From Cylicocyclus nassatus (lineage: Eukaryota; Nematoda; Chromadorea; Rhabditida; Strongylidae), in the NCBI GenBank assembly GCA_958299035.1, contig CATQJL010000112.1, forward strand, positions 58,077,823 to 58,141,822: DNA of 64,000 bases, read 5' to 3'. A model generated the notes under the pieces. That model was not told the origin of the DNA, searched no databases, and saw nothing but the letters and a program-made list of their open reading frames with translations. Of the stretch, positions 13,650 through 25,387 are shown piece by piece. A program made the position numbers and the translations under genes. Numbering within the stretch: position 1 is the first letter of the stretch; every line of letters starts with the position of its first letter.

Positions 13650-15948
13650 AGACTAAGGGCCGCATGCACTAACATCCCGCGGGGAGGGGATCGCAGCTTA
13701 AAGGAAAGCTTTATATTTCGAAACTCCAGATACCTGGATTTCACGTTGTGTGCATATCCGTAAGTATTCCTACTACCCTTCACTATGAACATGTTGAAGA
13801 GGAGCGAGAAGCTGTACGAACCGCATTTTCCAGCTTTAGTATGATCCCTGATAATCCCGGCGCTTTTCTTCTAAGTCATTTTTCTTTCTCCGAAGTTGGC
13901 GAATAACCTCCAAAGTTGTGCAGATTATCTAAACCGACAGTGCTAACAAGGGAATGGTCAGAAATCGAAGTGGCCGTTCTAGACAAGCTGCACAGCGTTA
14001 AATGCAGCATGAAGCGCTGACTCTAAATTTGTCTTCTTTACCTGCTTATCGCTTTTCTGGACGAAGTTATAAGCCATTGAAGACCATTATTTTGCTTAGA
14101 ATTTATGCGTGAAATTGAAAATTTAGCCGTACAGAGCCTCATTCGCCTCAATGCTGGGCCGAAAATTGCAGCTAGCTTACTTAAAATTTTTGAAGCCAGA
14201 AGCCGAGCTAGAAGTGCAACAATGTGCTCAATTTCGCTGTTTTTATGTATGATTTTTTTACAATAAAACCGCTTGTAGCTTCGTCTACAGAAGCGGGAAG
14301 CAGATAAGGAAGACAGATTCGAAGTCAGCGTTTTATACTGCATCGAATAATATACAGCTTCTTTGGTTTGGTCACTTCGACTTCTGACCATTCCCTTGTA
14401 AGCATGTTGCTGATAAGAACAAATGAAGTTTTGAAGTCATGAAATTTTCGATGATCCACAGGTCGAATTTTGAGGTTTACCGAAGAATTCGACTTTTCAA
14501 AAACACATTCGTTTTCATCAGCAACATGCTTACAAGGGAATGGTCAGAAATCGAAGTAGCCAAACCAGACAAGCTGCATACCATTAGATGCAGCATGAAG
14601 CGCCTAGTCCAAATCTGTCTTCCTTATCTGCTTACCGCTTTTCTGAACGAAGCTATAAGTTATCAAAAGTCATTATTTTGCTAAGAAATTATGCGTGGAA
14701 GTAAAAATTTGGCGGTAGAGAGCCACGTTCGGCTTAATGAGGGGCCAAAACATACAGCCTACTTACTTTGAATTCTTAAAGCCTAAAGCTGAGCTGAAAG
14801 CGCAACAATGTGCTCAATCTCGCAGTTTTTATTTACGATTTTATCACAATAAAACTGCTTGTAGCTTCGTCCACAGAAGCGAGAAGCAGATAAGAAAGGC
14901 AGATTCGAAGTTAGCGTTTTATTCTGCATTGAATGGTACACAGCTTGTTTGGTTTGGCCACTTCGACTTCTGACCATTCCCTTGTTAGTACTGTTGTGTT
15001 AGATATTCAGTACAACTTTGGAAGGTTTTCGTTAACTTCGGAGAAAGAAAAAGGACTTAAAGAAAAGCGCCGGGGATCATCAGGGATCATACAAAAGCTG
15101 GAAAATGCGGTTCGTACAGCTTCTCGCTCCTCTTCAACATGTTCATAATGAAGGGTAGTAGGAATACTTACGAATAGGTATACAACATGAAATCCAGGTA
15201 TCTGGAGTTTCGAAATATGAAGCTTTCTTTTAAGCTGCGATCCCCTCCCCAGCGGGGAGGGGATCGCAGCTTCAGAAGAAAGCTTCATATCCTGAAGCTC
15301 CGGATATCTGGATTTCACGCTGTCTACCTATCCGTAAGTATTCCTACTACCCTTCACTATGAACATGTTGAACGGGAGCGAGAAGCTGTACAAACCGCAT
15401 TTTCCAGCTTTTGTATGATCCCTGATGATCCCCGGCGCTTTTCTTTAAACTCATTTTTCTTTCTCCGAAGTTAACGAAAACCTTCCAAAGTTGTACTGAA
15501 CATCTAACACAATACTGCTAAGCATGCTGCTGATGAGAACAAATGACTTTTTGAAAAGTCGAATTTTTCGGTAAGCCTCAAATTTCGACCTGTGGATCAT
15601 CGCAAATTTCATGACTTCAAAACATCATTTGTTCTTAGCAGCAACATGCTTAGCACTGTCGGGTTAGACAATCTGCACAACTCTGGAGATTCTTCGTTAA
15701 CTTCGGAGAAAGAAAAATGACTTTGAAGAAAAGCGCCGGGGATCATCAGGGATCATATAAATGCTGGAAAATGCGGTTTGTACAGCTTCTCGCTCCTGTT
15801 CAACATGTTCATAGTGAAGGGTAGTAGGAATACTTACGGATAGGTACACAACGTGAAATCCAGGTATCTGGAGTTTCGAAATATAAAGCTTTCTTTTAAG
15901 CTGCGATCCCCTCCCCGCGGGGATGTTAGTGCATGCGGCCCTAAGTCT
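13650..15948. mobile_element. Nested fold-back element (multiple palindromes)
   Basis: The outer ends are inverted: actaagggccgcatgcact near 13652 and its inverse near 15930-15945, followed inward by 'cgcggggaggggatcgcag'. The about 290-base outer arm is present four times in alternating orientation (about 13655-13940, 14990-15245, 15260-15500, 15655-15945). Between them lie two further palindromes whose arms carry 'aagggaatggtcagaaatcg' (13950, 14533) or its inverse (14380, 14970), and an inverted pair around 'gcaacatgctta' (14405-14530; 15520-15655). No transposase frame was recognised. Confidence 0.75.
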
Positions 15949-15954
15949 GAAAGA

Positions 15955-16690
15955 AAAGAAGATGTTTTTGGCAACAATGACGTAATAATTATCATGACTT
16001 ATAATAAAGCGCGTGTCTGTCTGTCTTTGTGTGTGTGTTTATGTCTGTCTGTCACGAAATTCATGGAGCGTTTTGTAGGCAAGGTCTTCAGCTGAAATTT
16101 TGGCCATGGCACCCTACCAGCATGTAGGTAAAAAAAGCAAAAGCACAAGCTGATCCGATATTTGGGACCTTTAAAAACTGCGCGTCAAACGGGCCCACTT
16201 GGCTTTTGGCACGCAAAACTAGGTCATTAATACGACTTTTTGCGAAGTCATGATTTGCCTGATAAGTACATCTGCGCCTCATGAATTCTAGCCCAGACGG
16301 TGCTAAAAAAGTCTGCTTTTCTGCGACAACAGCGCCAAGAAGTGTGATAGCTAAGACAGTCGATTTGGCAAGTTTTACCTTCAGACTTGGAAAGATTTTT
16401 TTGCGGAAATTTAGCTCAAAGTGACTATTATCCTTATGACGACTACCAAGCCAAAACAAATTCAGTAATCTAATCAAATTCGCAGGTGTTCCTTTGCGAC
16501 AAGTTTTTTCTCTTAAAATTACCGATCTTACGTGGAGATTCTTCAAGAATGAACAGTTGTTTACTATTCATTTGTGACGTTCAGCATCGCATGGTGGGTT
16601 TCAATGTCACCATTATGCGAACATGAGAAAGGCAAACGGATAGGAGAGTCAGTGCGAACCTCCGCGAAGCGGAAGTGACGCACTGATAAT
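15955..16690. mobile_element. Possible degraded Helitron-like element
   Basis: A TG/TC-rich 5' segment (tataataaagcgcgtgtctg, then gtctgtctgtc) resembles the start of the 51063 Helitron. At the other end a hairpin CCGCgaaGCGG at about 16669-16679 recalls a Helitron 3' hairpin, but a CTAG end is missing. An open frame of 152 codons on the minus strand (16088-16546) lies inside; I recognise no domain in it. The call rests on weak similarity only. Confidence 0.3.
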
Positions 16691-16868
16691 ATATAATAAT
16701 AGTAATAATTATGTGGTCCAAACATGAATGATGTTTATATTTGCCGTGCGCTTGCAGTTGATATTACGCTGAGAACTTCCCCACTCTTTACGAGAATTTT
16801 GCTCTTGCAAAGAAGTTATAGAAAATATCAGCACTTCGACCAAGATGGCAACTTTTCTTTATTAACTT

Positions 16869-16950
16869 CGGCCAACGTTTCGGCGCAATCGCCTTCGTCA
16901 GAGCCTAGAAAGTCGAATACATAAGGATCCCATTCCTCAGACGTCAACGA
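16869..16950 (-). ncRNA. Second hammerhead core, inverted copy
   Basis: This is the inverted copy of the ribozyme core at 18200-18280 within the left terminal repeat. On the minus strand it has CTGACGA, the GGCG/CGCC stem, GAAAC, and the GTC triplet near 16942-16944. Because the two repeats are in opposite orientation, a transcript through the element on either strand would carry one sense ribozyme. Confidence 0.6.
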
Positions 16951-17068
16951 AGAAGCAAGATAATCCAATTGGAAGCTAGTACGAAGGAAAGAAACAGAGC
17001 CACGGCTGAGCAATACTCACCTTAATCGTTGCATAGGGGGTACGAGGGACCACCAACTATGCAATAAC

Positions 17069-18035
17069 TGACTGCTTCATCATCTGTCCAACCCAGGATG
17101 AGATGGATGCTTGCTTCGATCTGCTCAATCAACAATTTTCGCGCATCAAGTTTACACGGGAGAAACCCTGCGATCAATGGCTACCGTTCCTCAATGTACA
17201 AGTGCATGTATCTCGGGGCGATTATAGAACAAAGTGGTACCGCAAACCCAGCTGCAAGAACATTTTAGTGCATTACTTATCCGCGCATCCAAAGAAAGTC
17301 AAGCAGTCCGTGATTGGAAACATGTGTCGAACGGCTATTGGAGTTTCATCGGGTGTCCAGGAGCGTTCCTACTCTTTAGCATTAGCCAAACAAATAGCCA
17401 GGTCAAATGGGTACACAACAAGTAGCTGTACTCCTAGATCGCGTGCTTTTGTAAGCAGTAGAGTTCGCTTGGAAGACGCCACGGATAAGATTCCTTTCTG
17501 CATGCCCTTCATCTCGGACTATATAAGCAGCGCGGTGCGGCGATGCGTATATCAGGCGGGTTTGCAAGACGCGCTTAGAGTGGTCGATATTCCGCCGCCC
17601 AACCTAAAGAGGCAATTGGTCAGGAATAGAGCGTATGATCGGAATTGCTTGACTCCAGGCTGTGTAGTTTGTCCATTCGGTAGAGAGGGAGACTGTATGG
17701 TGGCAGGCGTGATATACATCATCACATGTTTATCATGTGGCGACACGTACATAGGCGAAACAGGGCGCCCGCTTTGCTGTCGCATTAAGGAACATCTGGA
17801 TGGACTGAACAAGTCAAGGACCAGTACACCGCTCGGTAGTCATCGCTTACGGCAACACGAAAATGCTGAAATACAAATTGGGGTCTCGATTTTGTCCTAT
17901 GAACCCGAAGTCCTATCGCGCAAGACTTTGGAAGCGTTTTGGATCAGCGCTAAAAATCCAAAAATGAACCGGAAGGAGGAGTGTATTGCAATAACCAACG
18001 AACTCGCGCCATATCAGGCCCTTTGCGGTTTCTGA
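17069..18035 (+). CDS. Penelope-like protein: RT C-terminus plus GIY-YIG endonuclease (partial)
   Basis: The frame can be read from the first bases after the left terminal repeat and has a Met at 17103 (310 codons from there). It begins just after the YxDD active site of reverse transcriptase (DCFIICPTQDE follows) and runs through the thumb-like region with LPFLNVQV, KWYRKPS and YLSAHP, all typical of Penelope-like RTs. A linker contains IPPPNLKRQLV and a cysteine cluster CLTPGCVVC. The C-terminal third is a GIY-YIG nuclease: VIYIITCLSCGDTYIGETGR with RIKEHL, including the catalytic Tyr/Arg and helix Glu/His surroundings. The intact family protein has a full RT in front; here the RT catalytic core is missing, so this is a dead or trans-acting remnant without internal stops in the preserved part. 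Confidence 0.9.
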
Positions 18036-18199
18036 GGCTAGGTCAGGTCACCTCATTACTATAAATAGGGCAGAGGTATAGTTATTGCATAGTTGGTGGT
18101 CCCTCGTACCCCCTATGCAACGATTAAGGTGAGTATTGCTCAGCCGTGGCTCTGTTTCTTTCCTTCGTACTAGCTTCCAATTGGATTATCTTGCTTCTT

Positions 18200-18280
18200 C
18201 GTTGACGTCTGAGGAATGGGATCCTTATGTATTCGACTTTCTAGGCTCTGACGAAGGCGATTGCGCCGAAACGTTGGCCG
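18200..18280 (+). ncRNA. Hammerhead ribozyme core in Penelope terminal repeat
   Basis: The conserved core is readable: CTGACGA (18248-18254, consensus CUGANGA), stem II GGCG-attg-CGCC (18256-18267), then GAAAC (18268-18272). Stem III can form between ACGTTGG after GAA and TTGACGT at 18202-18208, placing the cleavage triplet GTC at 18207-18209. Hammerhead ribozymes in Penelope-like elements are established knowledge. Stem I (18210-18247) pairs poorly in my hand folding, so activity is uncertain. Confidence 0.65.
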
Positions 18281-18392
18281 AAGTTAATAAAGAAAAGTTG
18301 CCATCTTGGTCGTGTTGCTCAACATCATACGACATCGTTCATATCTATGCCAAGATTAAAGAACAGTCGGAGTTGGAAGATATCAGCACTTC

Positions 18393-18725
18393 CTTTTTTA
18401 TTATTAAAAATTTACTGGTGTACAGCCGGATGCTGCTATCTCGGCACAGACACCAAATTTTTACAATTTTGTGATTTCAGCAAAGCTGCAAGGAGACAGG
18501 CTTTGAATTGGTCGAAAGCTCTAAGGTAGCTAGTTTATTTAATTAAGGCGAAGATAATGCATGTTTATTTCGTGATGAAGGAGAAGACGTAAAAATTACG
18601 AATTACTTCATTTGATAGAGCAAAGCAAGCTCCACAAAGTAGCATTTGAGATTTACAAAAGATGAGATCTTCATCTAGTTGGGAAAAACCTAGAATTTAA
18701 AACAAAAATCAATTTCCGTTAAATA
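18393..18725. other. Non-coding spacer
   Basis: A+T-rich DNA between the Penelope element and the next MITE. No exon or repeat end was recognised. Confidence 0.4.
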
Positions 18726-19665
18726 TTAGGTTGTGTAATAAGTTCTGTCCCATTTTTTCTTTCGATTTTTTCTCAATATTTCCCGCGATGTTCTGTAAAT
18801 TGTTTATATGCATTTGAAAGCTTTAAGCCTTCTCTACTAAAACTTTCAATTCGGTTTTCTACATCAGATGACATGAAAAAGTTCTACAGCGTCAAATTTG
18901 GAATATCAAACAGGGAAAAAGTTCATTTTCGACAACTACGTTACGTCGTCTTCCTAATTAGTCAGATTGCCTACGAATAAGCTTGAAGAATTTGCTACAC
19001 GTGAGCAAAGAATGCTCTAACTTCTATTGCGCTTCAGGAGTGCTGAAACTTTTCAAAAATCATTTCTCTAGACTTTAGAAAATTCTTCTTTCTAACGTCT
19101 TTTTTAACCTTGGTGTTGGGCATCATCTGAAAGCATCCTAAGGAAGACGGTAGGCGGATCATCCAGAAAAGACAGAAGGGATGGTTTGTGGCTTCAAAAT
19201 TATCGAATTCGTAGGTTAAATACTCAAAATGCTAATTTTGGTAGCTACACAGTTTGGGTACGCGAGACGGCGAACATCGCCGTAACGAAGTCTTGCCTTG
19301 CCGACTTCTAAAAAATGTCATTAAGTAGCTTTGGAAGGAAGGGAACATGCGCAAACAGCGATAGAATAAGTGTAAAAGTCTAATAGATTGTTTTGCGTTG
19401 TCATGTTTCACCAATAAAAATCGAGAAAAATTTGGAGGGAAAAAGATGTCGAAAATTGATTTTTCGGCTCTTTGGATTTTATTTCAATTTTTTATTTCAA
19501 TGATGAAATCTTTTTCAATTTCCTGCTATGTTGGGTGATGCCTGGTATGAGCCTGTAGAACAGACTTAGAGCTTTCAAAATCGCATTCACTTTATCTCAA
19601 ATATAGTCAATGTTGGCAAGAAAAAACTAAAACAAAAAATGGGACAGAACTTATTACACGACTAA
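18726..19665. mobile_element. Mariner-type MITE (940 bases)
   Basis: Ends are TTAGGTTGTGTAATAAGTTC...GTCCC and its inverse (GGGACAGAACTTATTACACG, then ACTAA). The terminal repeats are about 28 bases long. No transposase is present. The ends are related to those of 30769-31692 (TTAGGTTGCTGCATAAGTTC), so both belong to one family. Confidence 0.82.
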
Positions 19666-21171
19666 TAAATCCTTTCAACTTGGTCAAGCATGCTATACTA
19701 TCGGAAATTTTTATTTACAACCGACGTACTTTTTTCGGATTACACTGCAAAAAGATAAATATTTGAGATCTGCGCCTTTTCGGGCTTTTATTTTGAATGT
19801 GATATTTCTCGATAACTAATGCTTCAAAAAGGGTGCAAAATTCATAATTGTACTTGCAATGTCTTGTGTATGGCTTATCTATGTCGGAACAATTCAGCTT
19901 TTCAGGCGAAACCACCATCATATTCGGGAACAGTATGTCAGAACCTTAAATTGCAATTTTGGAATTTTTGCCGGAAAATTTATGAAAACAAGTTTAGGAT
20001 TCGAAAAGAAAAGAATTTTTCAGGTCTCAAGCGAAACCACCATTATATTGGGAAACAGCATAACAAATTATCCCTAAATACAAGTTTCTAGCCCAATTGG
20101 ACGGGATTCACTACTGAACTTTGAATTCGAAATTTTAATAAAATCTTGGTTTCATAAACTGTGGGATGGTGACGGAGAAAAACTATCGTAAAGAGCAAAC
20201 TGTATAACTTATGCCTTTGCATACATGTAAATTTAACAAGAAAGATTTTAAGCCTGGTAGTCGCCAAGAAATGGCTTCTTAGGAGTTTTTTAGCCAAAAT
20301 TTTGGCCACAATAAAATCATTCAAAAATGTAGTGCTGTGCGCTCAAATAAGGCCACGATGCTACCGAGAGCTATGCAATCAATACCTTCAGTCTAATAAA
20401 CTCATGCTAGTCAAAACTCCTTTTGAGCGCCGAAAAGACATCCGATTTCAACACCTAGTTTCATCTTAGGCAACGCTCGAATTTATACATTTAAATTTCT
20501 ACATTCCAGAAGCGCTTTGCAGATAGCGAAAGCAGATTTGGAAAAGTGTTCGACGCCAGAGTATACGTTTCATATGGAAATGCCACTTTGACCAGGCATC
20601 CTTCCCTTGTTAGAAGATAGTTGCGTTGAACATAACATGAAACAGCCTAATTTAATTTCTACATTATCTTGCTGTCCCCGCAAAAATTAAAGTTGAATGA
20701 AAGGTAATCACGACGACATCTGTGAGGAAAGAAAACACAAAAAAGTGTGGAAACGCGAAAAAGTGAAAAATGATGCTTTTGAGCTACCGTATGCGGTGGT
20801 TTGAGCATGTTATTTGTGTGACGTTTCCGTGCCAGCACCTACGCTCCCCTACGCATTTTACCAATTCATATTTGAACGCCAGAATCTGTATCACCTGCTA
20901 GTTAATATAAGACACATCAAGTGCCGTATGCAAAAAGGTCCTGCAGCGAAGATGGGGTTTTCTTCTGGTTTTGTGATATCTTTTATATTTCAAACAGTCC
21001 ATTGCGTCTGTTAAAATCGTGAGCCGTAGCAGATATAATGGTCTGCTTTCGTCTTGTGAAAATGCACATGATAATTACAATAAGTTCTTTACAGAATTTA
21101 CCTTAACAATGTGTTTATTATAAAACTTTATTATGGAATTTACCCCCAATAATGTGAATTAAAACGTAACG
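19666..21171. other. Gene-poor stretch with a diverged short duplication
   Basis: Two diverged copies of a segment containing 'gcgaaaccaccat(c/t)atatt' lie near 19908 and 20031. A segment at 20500-20640 resembles 3280-3425. No exon, transposase or RNA gene could be supported. Confidence 0.4.
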
Positions 21172-21876
21172 TTAACACATTCACGACAATACGACCCACC
21201 GGTGGGTCGTACGTATTCTGCCGTTTCGGACAATTATTATCATTATTACCGTAGATAAAGATCAAGCATAGACTTTAGCTTAAATTCTTCGCAGAATGGC
21301 GCTGTTTTAGAAAGTTCAAGTTTACATGCACGAGAAATACGGGGAAGGCACGACACTAATGTTAACCCATCAATAATTATCGATTTCATTGATTTTATTA
21401 ATTTTTTATTTTTCATCCCAGGAAGCTCAAACCTTACATATATAGGTTATGTAGCATGCTCATTAAGAAAAGGATAGTCTCGAGTTTTAATACCGCCTTA
21501 TATCAGTTTCTTGATTTCACGAAAATTCCACCGTACTATTACCGTAGTCCCACTGTGGAAAAGTACTGAACAAAGTGAGCCAACCATGAAACACGATTTT
21601 TAATGAAAATAAATGAAGTTGGGTTTGTATAGAATGACTACCGTAACCTACAGTATAGTACCAAAAACCGAAATAAATCATATTTTAGTAATCAGTGCCT
21701 TCGATAACCCTTGTGGGGGAAATCTCGGAGACATGTTTGAAATTTTTTGAAAGAGACCACCACTTCGCTTTGTCAAACTTACGACCCACGGGTAGGTCGT
21801 AAGTCTGACAAAGTGAAAAAGCCTTTGGTCCGAAACGGCAGTAATCGAAAAATCGGCCTTGTCGTGAATGTGTTAA
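21172..21876. mobile_element. piggyBac-like MITE
   Basis: The ends read TTAACACATTCACGACAA and its exact inverse TTGTCGTGAATGTGTTAA, with TTAA as the terminal/target tetranucleotide, as in piggyBac-type elements. Each end carries a further subterminal palindrome: acgacccaccggtgggtcgt (21190-21209) on the left and a near-palindrome acgacccacgggtaggtcgt (about 21781-21800) on the right. At 705 bases there is no transposase. Confidence 0.8.
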
Positions 21877-22570
21877 AAAATCACCATCATACCCTTTAGC
21901 AATTCAAGAACTTTTTGAATTGTTTGCGAAGCTTCAAGCAATCCTTTGATTTTTTGCTGTAGAGGCAGTCTTTTTTGCCATTCCTGTAGATGCAGAATCC
22001 ATGCTTTTTGGTTTTTCTGAAAAGGAGTGGAGCTGAAGCTATTCTCTCTCATGCTTTTGATGTAATAATCTGTAACACGTAAAAAAATGCTCTTTCCCCA
22101 AGCAGCAAAGAGGTCAACAACATCTCAGTCAACGTGCCGACGTTTTGGCTTTCGCCTTCGTTAGTGCTTGTGAAGTCGAATTTATTAGTGAATCATTGTC
22201 TTACACGCCGATATCAAAGCTGAAGTTACATTCATTCCCTGACTAGTACGGAAATCAAGGAAGAACTACGTACAACCAGGACTCACCGCAAATGGCAAAA
22301 TAGGAGGTGCAATAATTACCAAACGTTGGAACAAAAGGCCTCCAAGGCTTTGCGTGCTAGCAGTTCGAGCTCGTAGGTCAGTATTTGGACTTTAACTTCT
22401 CCCATGGCGCTTTCTGCTGCGCAATGCGATGATTGTTCAGAAATGTTGCCGATTTCAGTTCATGGGACCCGTTCAGATGCCCGTTGATAATGAGTAGAGG
22501 GGACGTCCCGTTTTTCACATATGCTCTAACCGTACGAATCCGTTAGGGTATGAAGTAAGCACTGTACCAG
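21877..22570. other. Spacer with a decayed Penelope terminal repeat
   Basis: At 22137-22166 the minus strand reads ctaacgaaggcg...gccaaaacgt, a decayed form of the hammerhead core seen at 18248-18272, followed by ttcgac-type sequence also found in the Penelope terminal repeat. This is best read as the remnant of another Penelope copy. Nothing else was recognised. Confidence 0.45.
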
Positions 22571-22824
22571 TCATCCACTAAAATAGCTACACAATATGAC
22601 AAATTTTGAAAGGTGTGTGCAGGAGTAGGAGAACGAAAGCCGCCATTTTGTGGCGCTCCCGCGGACCATTGGTCCTGAAAGGACATGCAACAACACCGCA
22701 AAAGGACCAGTTGGCCGTGAAAGGCGGTTCAAACTGGGCCTTCGTTCCCCTACCCTGTATGCAGCTTCTGGATAACCTTGCAAAAATGTTTTTTTGCTGT
22801 TGGTTCCGCGAAAAATCAACGCTG

Positions 22825-22930
22825 CTGTGCGTCCATGCATGTATCAAACGGTTCGCAGGACAGCGTTAAGGTGGTCTGTATTCCGCCCCCCAACCTGAAA
22901 TGACGATCGGTTCAGTGGGTCCTCGCGCGA
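22825..22930 (+). pseudogene. Relic of a Penelope-like coding segment
   Basis: The DNA around 22835-22915 (for example ggtggtctgtattccgcc and cccaacctgaaatg) aligns with 17548-17625 of the intact frame (ggtcgatattccgccgccca), covering the IPPPNLK region. The relic carries a stop right after that motif and frame breaks. It lies about 0.7 kb from a decayed hammerhead at 22137-22166, so both may derive from one inserted copy. Confidence 0.6.
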
Positions 22931-23651
22931 AACTGATGGGTTGCGCGATGAATCCGTGCGAAATACGAGCCTGGGGTCCAGTTTGGAGGCTTATATTTCA
23001 GCCACTGGTGAGTCACCTGCGCTGCCTCTTGGGCAGTGCCTTGTTAGGGCCCCAAAATTACTTTCTATAAAATCCTCGTAGGTCCAGATTTGCCTGGACG
23101 CTGTAAAGGCGTTGGTATGGCAAAATGGACCCAAGTCACATCTAATTAGGTACTGCCCCCCCCCCCCCCTCAAGTACACCATAGCCCCAATCGCACCCTT
23201 TAATTCATGGACTTTTTCCTGAAAGAGCGCTTCAAAACTCCACCAATCTAGCCGATTCAATGGAAGAGGGTGGTGCTGGTGAAGATTTGAAGCTCTTTCA
23301 CAGGACTTAGTAAATAAAATGGAGGATGGGGCTGAGATTACTGTGTACTTGGAGAACCTACAACCTGAAACTACCAAAATCTGACAGGGGTCCACTTTGC
23401 AGAGGCGCTGCCTTTAAAAACATCTGGACGGGTTACATGAATTGGAGTCTGCCACGCCCTTAGCAGGTCAAAGCATTGTGCTCCGAGTACAAGTTGGAGA
23501 TGGAATATTGAGTTCAGAGCCTGAACTGCTGGCGCACGAACATCTTCTGATCAAAATGGTCATCACCTACAGTTCTGTCTTCTAACATGCTAAGGTAAGC
23601 CCTGGCTGCCCGTAATTTTACTTCATTTTCGTACAAGGATTGAATGTTGTC
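22931..23651. other. Non-coding stretch with poly-C
   Basis: Contains a run of about 16 C at 23154-23169 and two segments with gctgcct(t/c)t-like motifs (23025 and 23410) that resemble the AAAGGCAGYG element ends seen elsewhere. The 134-codon minus-strand frame (22991-23395) has no recognisable domain. Confidence 0.35.
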
Positions 23652-24050
23652 TTGAAGGCAGCGGCTCGGCAGAATGAAAACTTTCGGATATTCATCATTC
23701 TCGGGTCTCCTGGAAGAGCTAAGTCAAATACTATACTTTGCAGCTTCAAAAGATATCGATAACCCGTATTCCAGACGTGAAAAGCGCTATTTGAGAGCGG
23801 ACCACGTAATTGCCCTCTAGAGCGCGATTGGCTCGTGGGTACGGTGGCTACAGTATCTTCACTCACGAGCCAATCGCGCTCTAGAGAGCAATTACGCAGT
23901 CCGCCCTCAAATAGCGCTTTTCACGTCTGGAAAAGCGGGTTATTGATATCTTTTGAAGCTGCAAAGTATAGTATTGGACTTGGTTTTTTCAAGAGACCCA
24001 AGAATGATGAATATCCCAAAGTAGTCATTCTGCCAAGCCGCTGCCTTTGA
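23652..24050. mobile_element. Fold-back element with AAAGGCAGCG-like ends
   Basis: Two arms of nearly 190 bases mirror each other: tgaaggcagcggctcggcag at the left and its inverse tctgccaagccgctgccttt at the right. The centre near 23815-23885 has the arms ctctagagcgcgattggctc / gagccaatcgcgctctagag around a short loop. No coding is present. The terminal motif groups it with the elements at 29.5-30.4 and 39.4 kb. Confidence 0.8.
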
Positions 24051-25387
24051 GCTCCGTTGCCAAAAGATGTTCCACTGATACATTGGAAATTCCACGCTCT
24101 GACGAAGGCAATGAAACCGAGAAGTTTGCACGTTTTACAAAAAGTTGTTAACATCTTGACTGCTGCTTGAGGAGAGCACAGCATCACCTGATCAATGCTA
24201 AGTTTACTAAAACGCCAACGTTGAACTATTTTATTCTTTTTCCTTTCTTAACATCCATTAAAATTCTTTTCAGAGTTTGCATAAGGTACACATTGCTACT
24301 TTCAAATCACTGTATGAACCCACCTCTTTTTGTAGTATTTGCAGGGTGCTATGGAACATTTACTCTTGGGTGTATCTAAACAATGTACTGTTGCTGGTAT
24401 GTCATATCAGAATAGAATTCGACGTTTTTCTATGTAAAGCAAGGAGTCTTTTGAGAAAAAAAATAATTTGGTTGAGTCACTAATGTGGAACAATCGAGTA
24501 ACTTGAAATGTTGTTTCAAACGTAGTTATGTGCAGCAGAATTTCACTACTAGATTAGATAAGTGTTTGCCTTTCAATATTCAAAATATTCGTCACATGCT
24601 CAAACTAACATGGCCAGCATGTACAGTGGATTTTTCTGGCATGAAAGTTTTTGGAAATTGACATTATTTTCTTTTATTTCGTGGACTGTCGGAAATCTCA
24701 TGGCTGTGAAGCATTTTTTATACATTATAGCTCACTGATCAACCAAGAGCTGTTTTAGCAGTTTTTGCATATGATTGATAACCTCCAAATGAGCCAGTAA
24801 GGAAGTTGTAGGATTTTTTGACGGGGTTATGACTTTTCGATCTTTCAGGCATTTGGAGATATTCTTAGTTATTGGCTCCAAACTTCCGTGAATCAAACTT
24901 ATTGCAAATATTTTGAAGCTGTCTCGTATGGCTTGATTTGCTTCATCGTAAATTATGCGAAAACTTTAGAATGTAGAAGGAATATGACTTGCTGCGGAAA
25001 CTCGTGGACCAGTGTCTTACTAGTCTAAATCACGCAGTTTTGCACCACAGTTGAGCTCGCGACATTTCTGATTTTGTCTATAATTTCGATCTGCACAAAA
25101 GACTCACGAATCACCTTTCTTAGCAAAAAACGATAAACTACATCCCAAATACTACATTCACAAATATAGTTGGTATTTTCTCTCAGTCAAAAAATCGAGA
25201 TTCGTCGTCAAAACAGTGCTGAGATGTTCCTACAATAGTAATTGTATAATACACAAATTCTAAATTTCGCTCCTATTATCCAAGGTGAGTTTCATGTAGA
25301 ATTTGATTTTTCTCGGGAACTAGATCTTTGGAAAATGGGAATTTTACGGTTGTACTACCTTATAATAACAACTACTATTGTGGCAAC
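24051..25387. other. Non-coding stretch
   Basis: A truncated hammerhead-like string (ctctgacgaaggcaatgaaa) lies at about 24096-24115, probably a decayed Penelope fragment. Apart from that, A+T-rich sequence without a supported exon. Confidence 0.4.

Larger units (their letters stand above)
16838..18379 (+). mobile_element. Penelope-like retroelement, truncated, with inverted terminal repeats
   Basis: Two arms of 232 bases, 16837-17068 and 18081-18312, are exact or nearly exact inverted copies and enclose a Penelope-type reading frame. A 67-base tail follows the right arm. The element is bordered by a 13-base direct repeat ATATCAGCACTTC (16825-16837 and 18380-18392), taken as the target duplication. 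Penelope-like elements are known for terminal repeats in direct or inverted arrangement, for target duplications of variable length, and for hammerhead ribozymes in the repeats; all three are seen here. The copy is 5'-truncated inside the reverse transcriptase, so it cannot move by itself. Confidence 0.88.

Noticed and set aside
16088..16546. 152-codon minus-strand open frame
   Set aside because: No recognisable motif or signal peptide; lies in repeat-like DNA. Kept only as a note under the possible Helitron.
16828..17013. Similar open frames in the two Penelope terminal repeats (also 18136-18474)
   Set aside because: They are the same non-coding terminal repeat read in two places; the conserved part is explained by the ribozyme and repeat identity.
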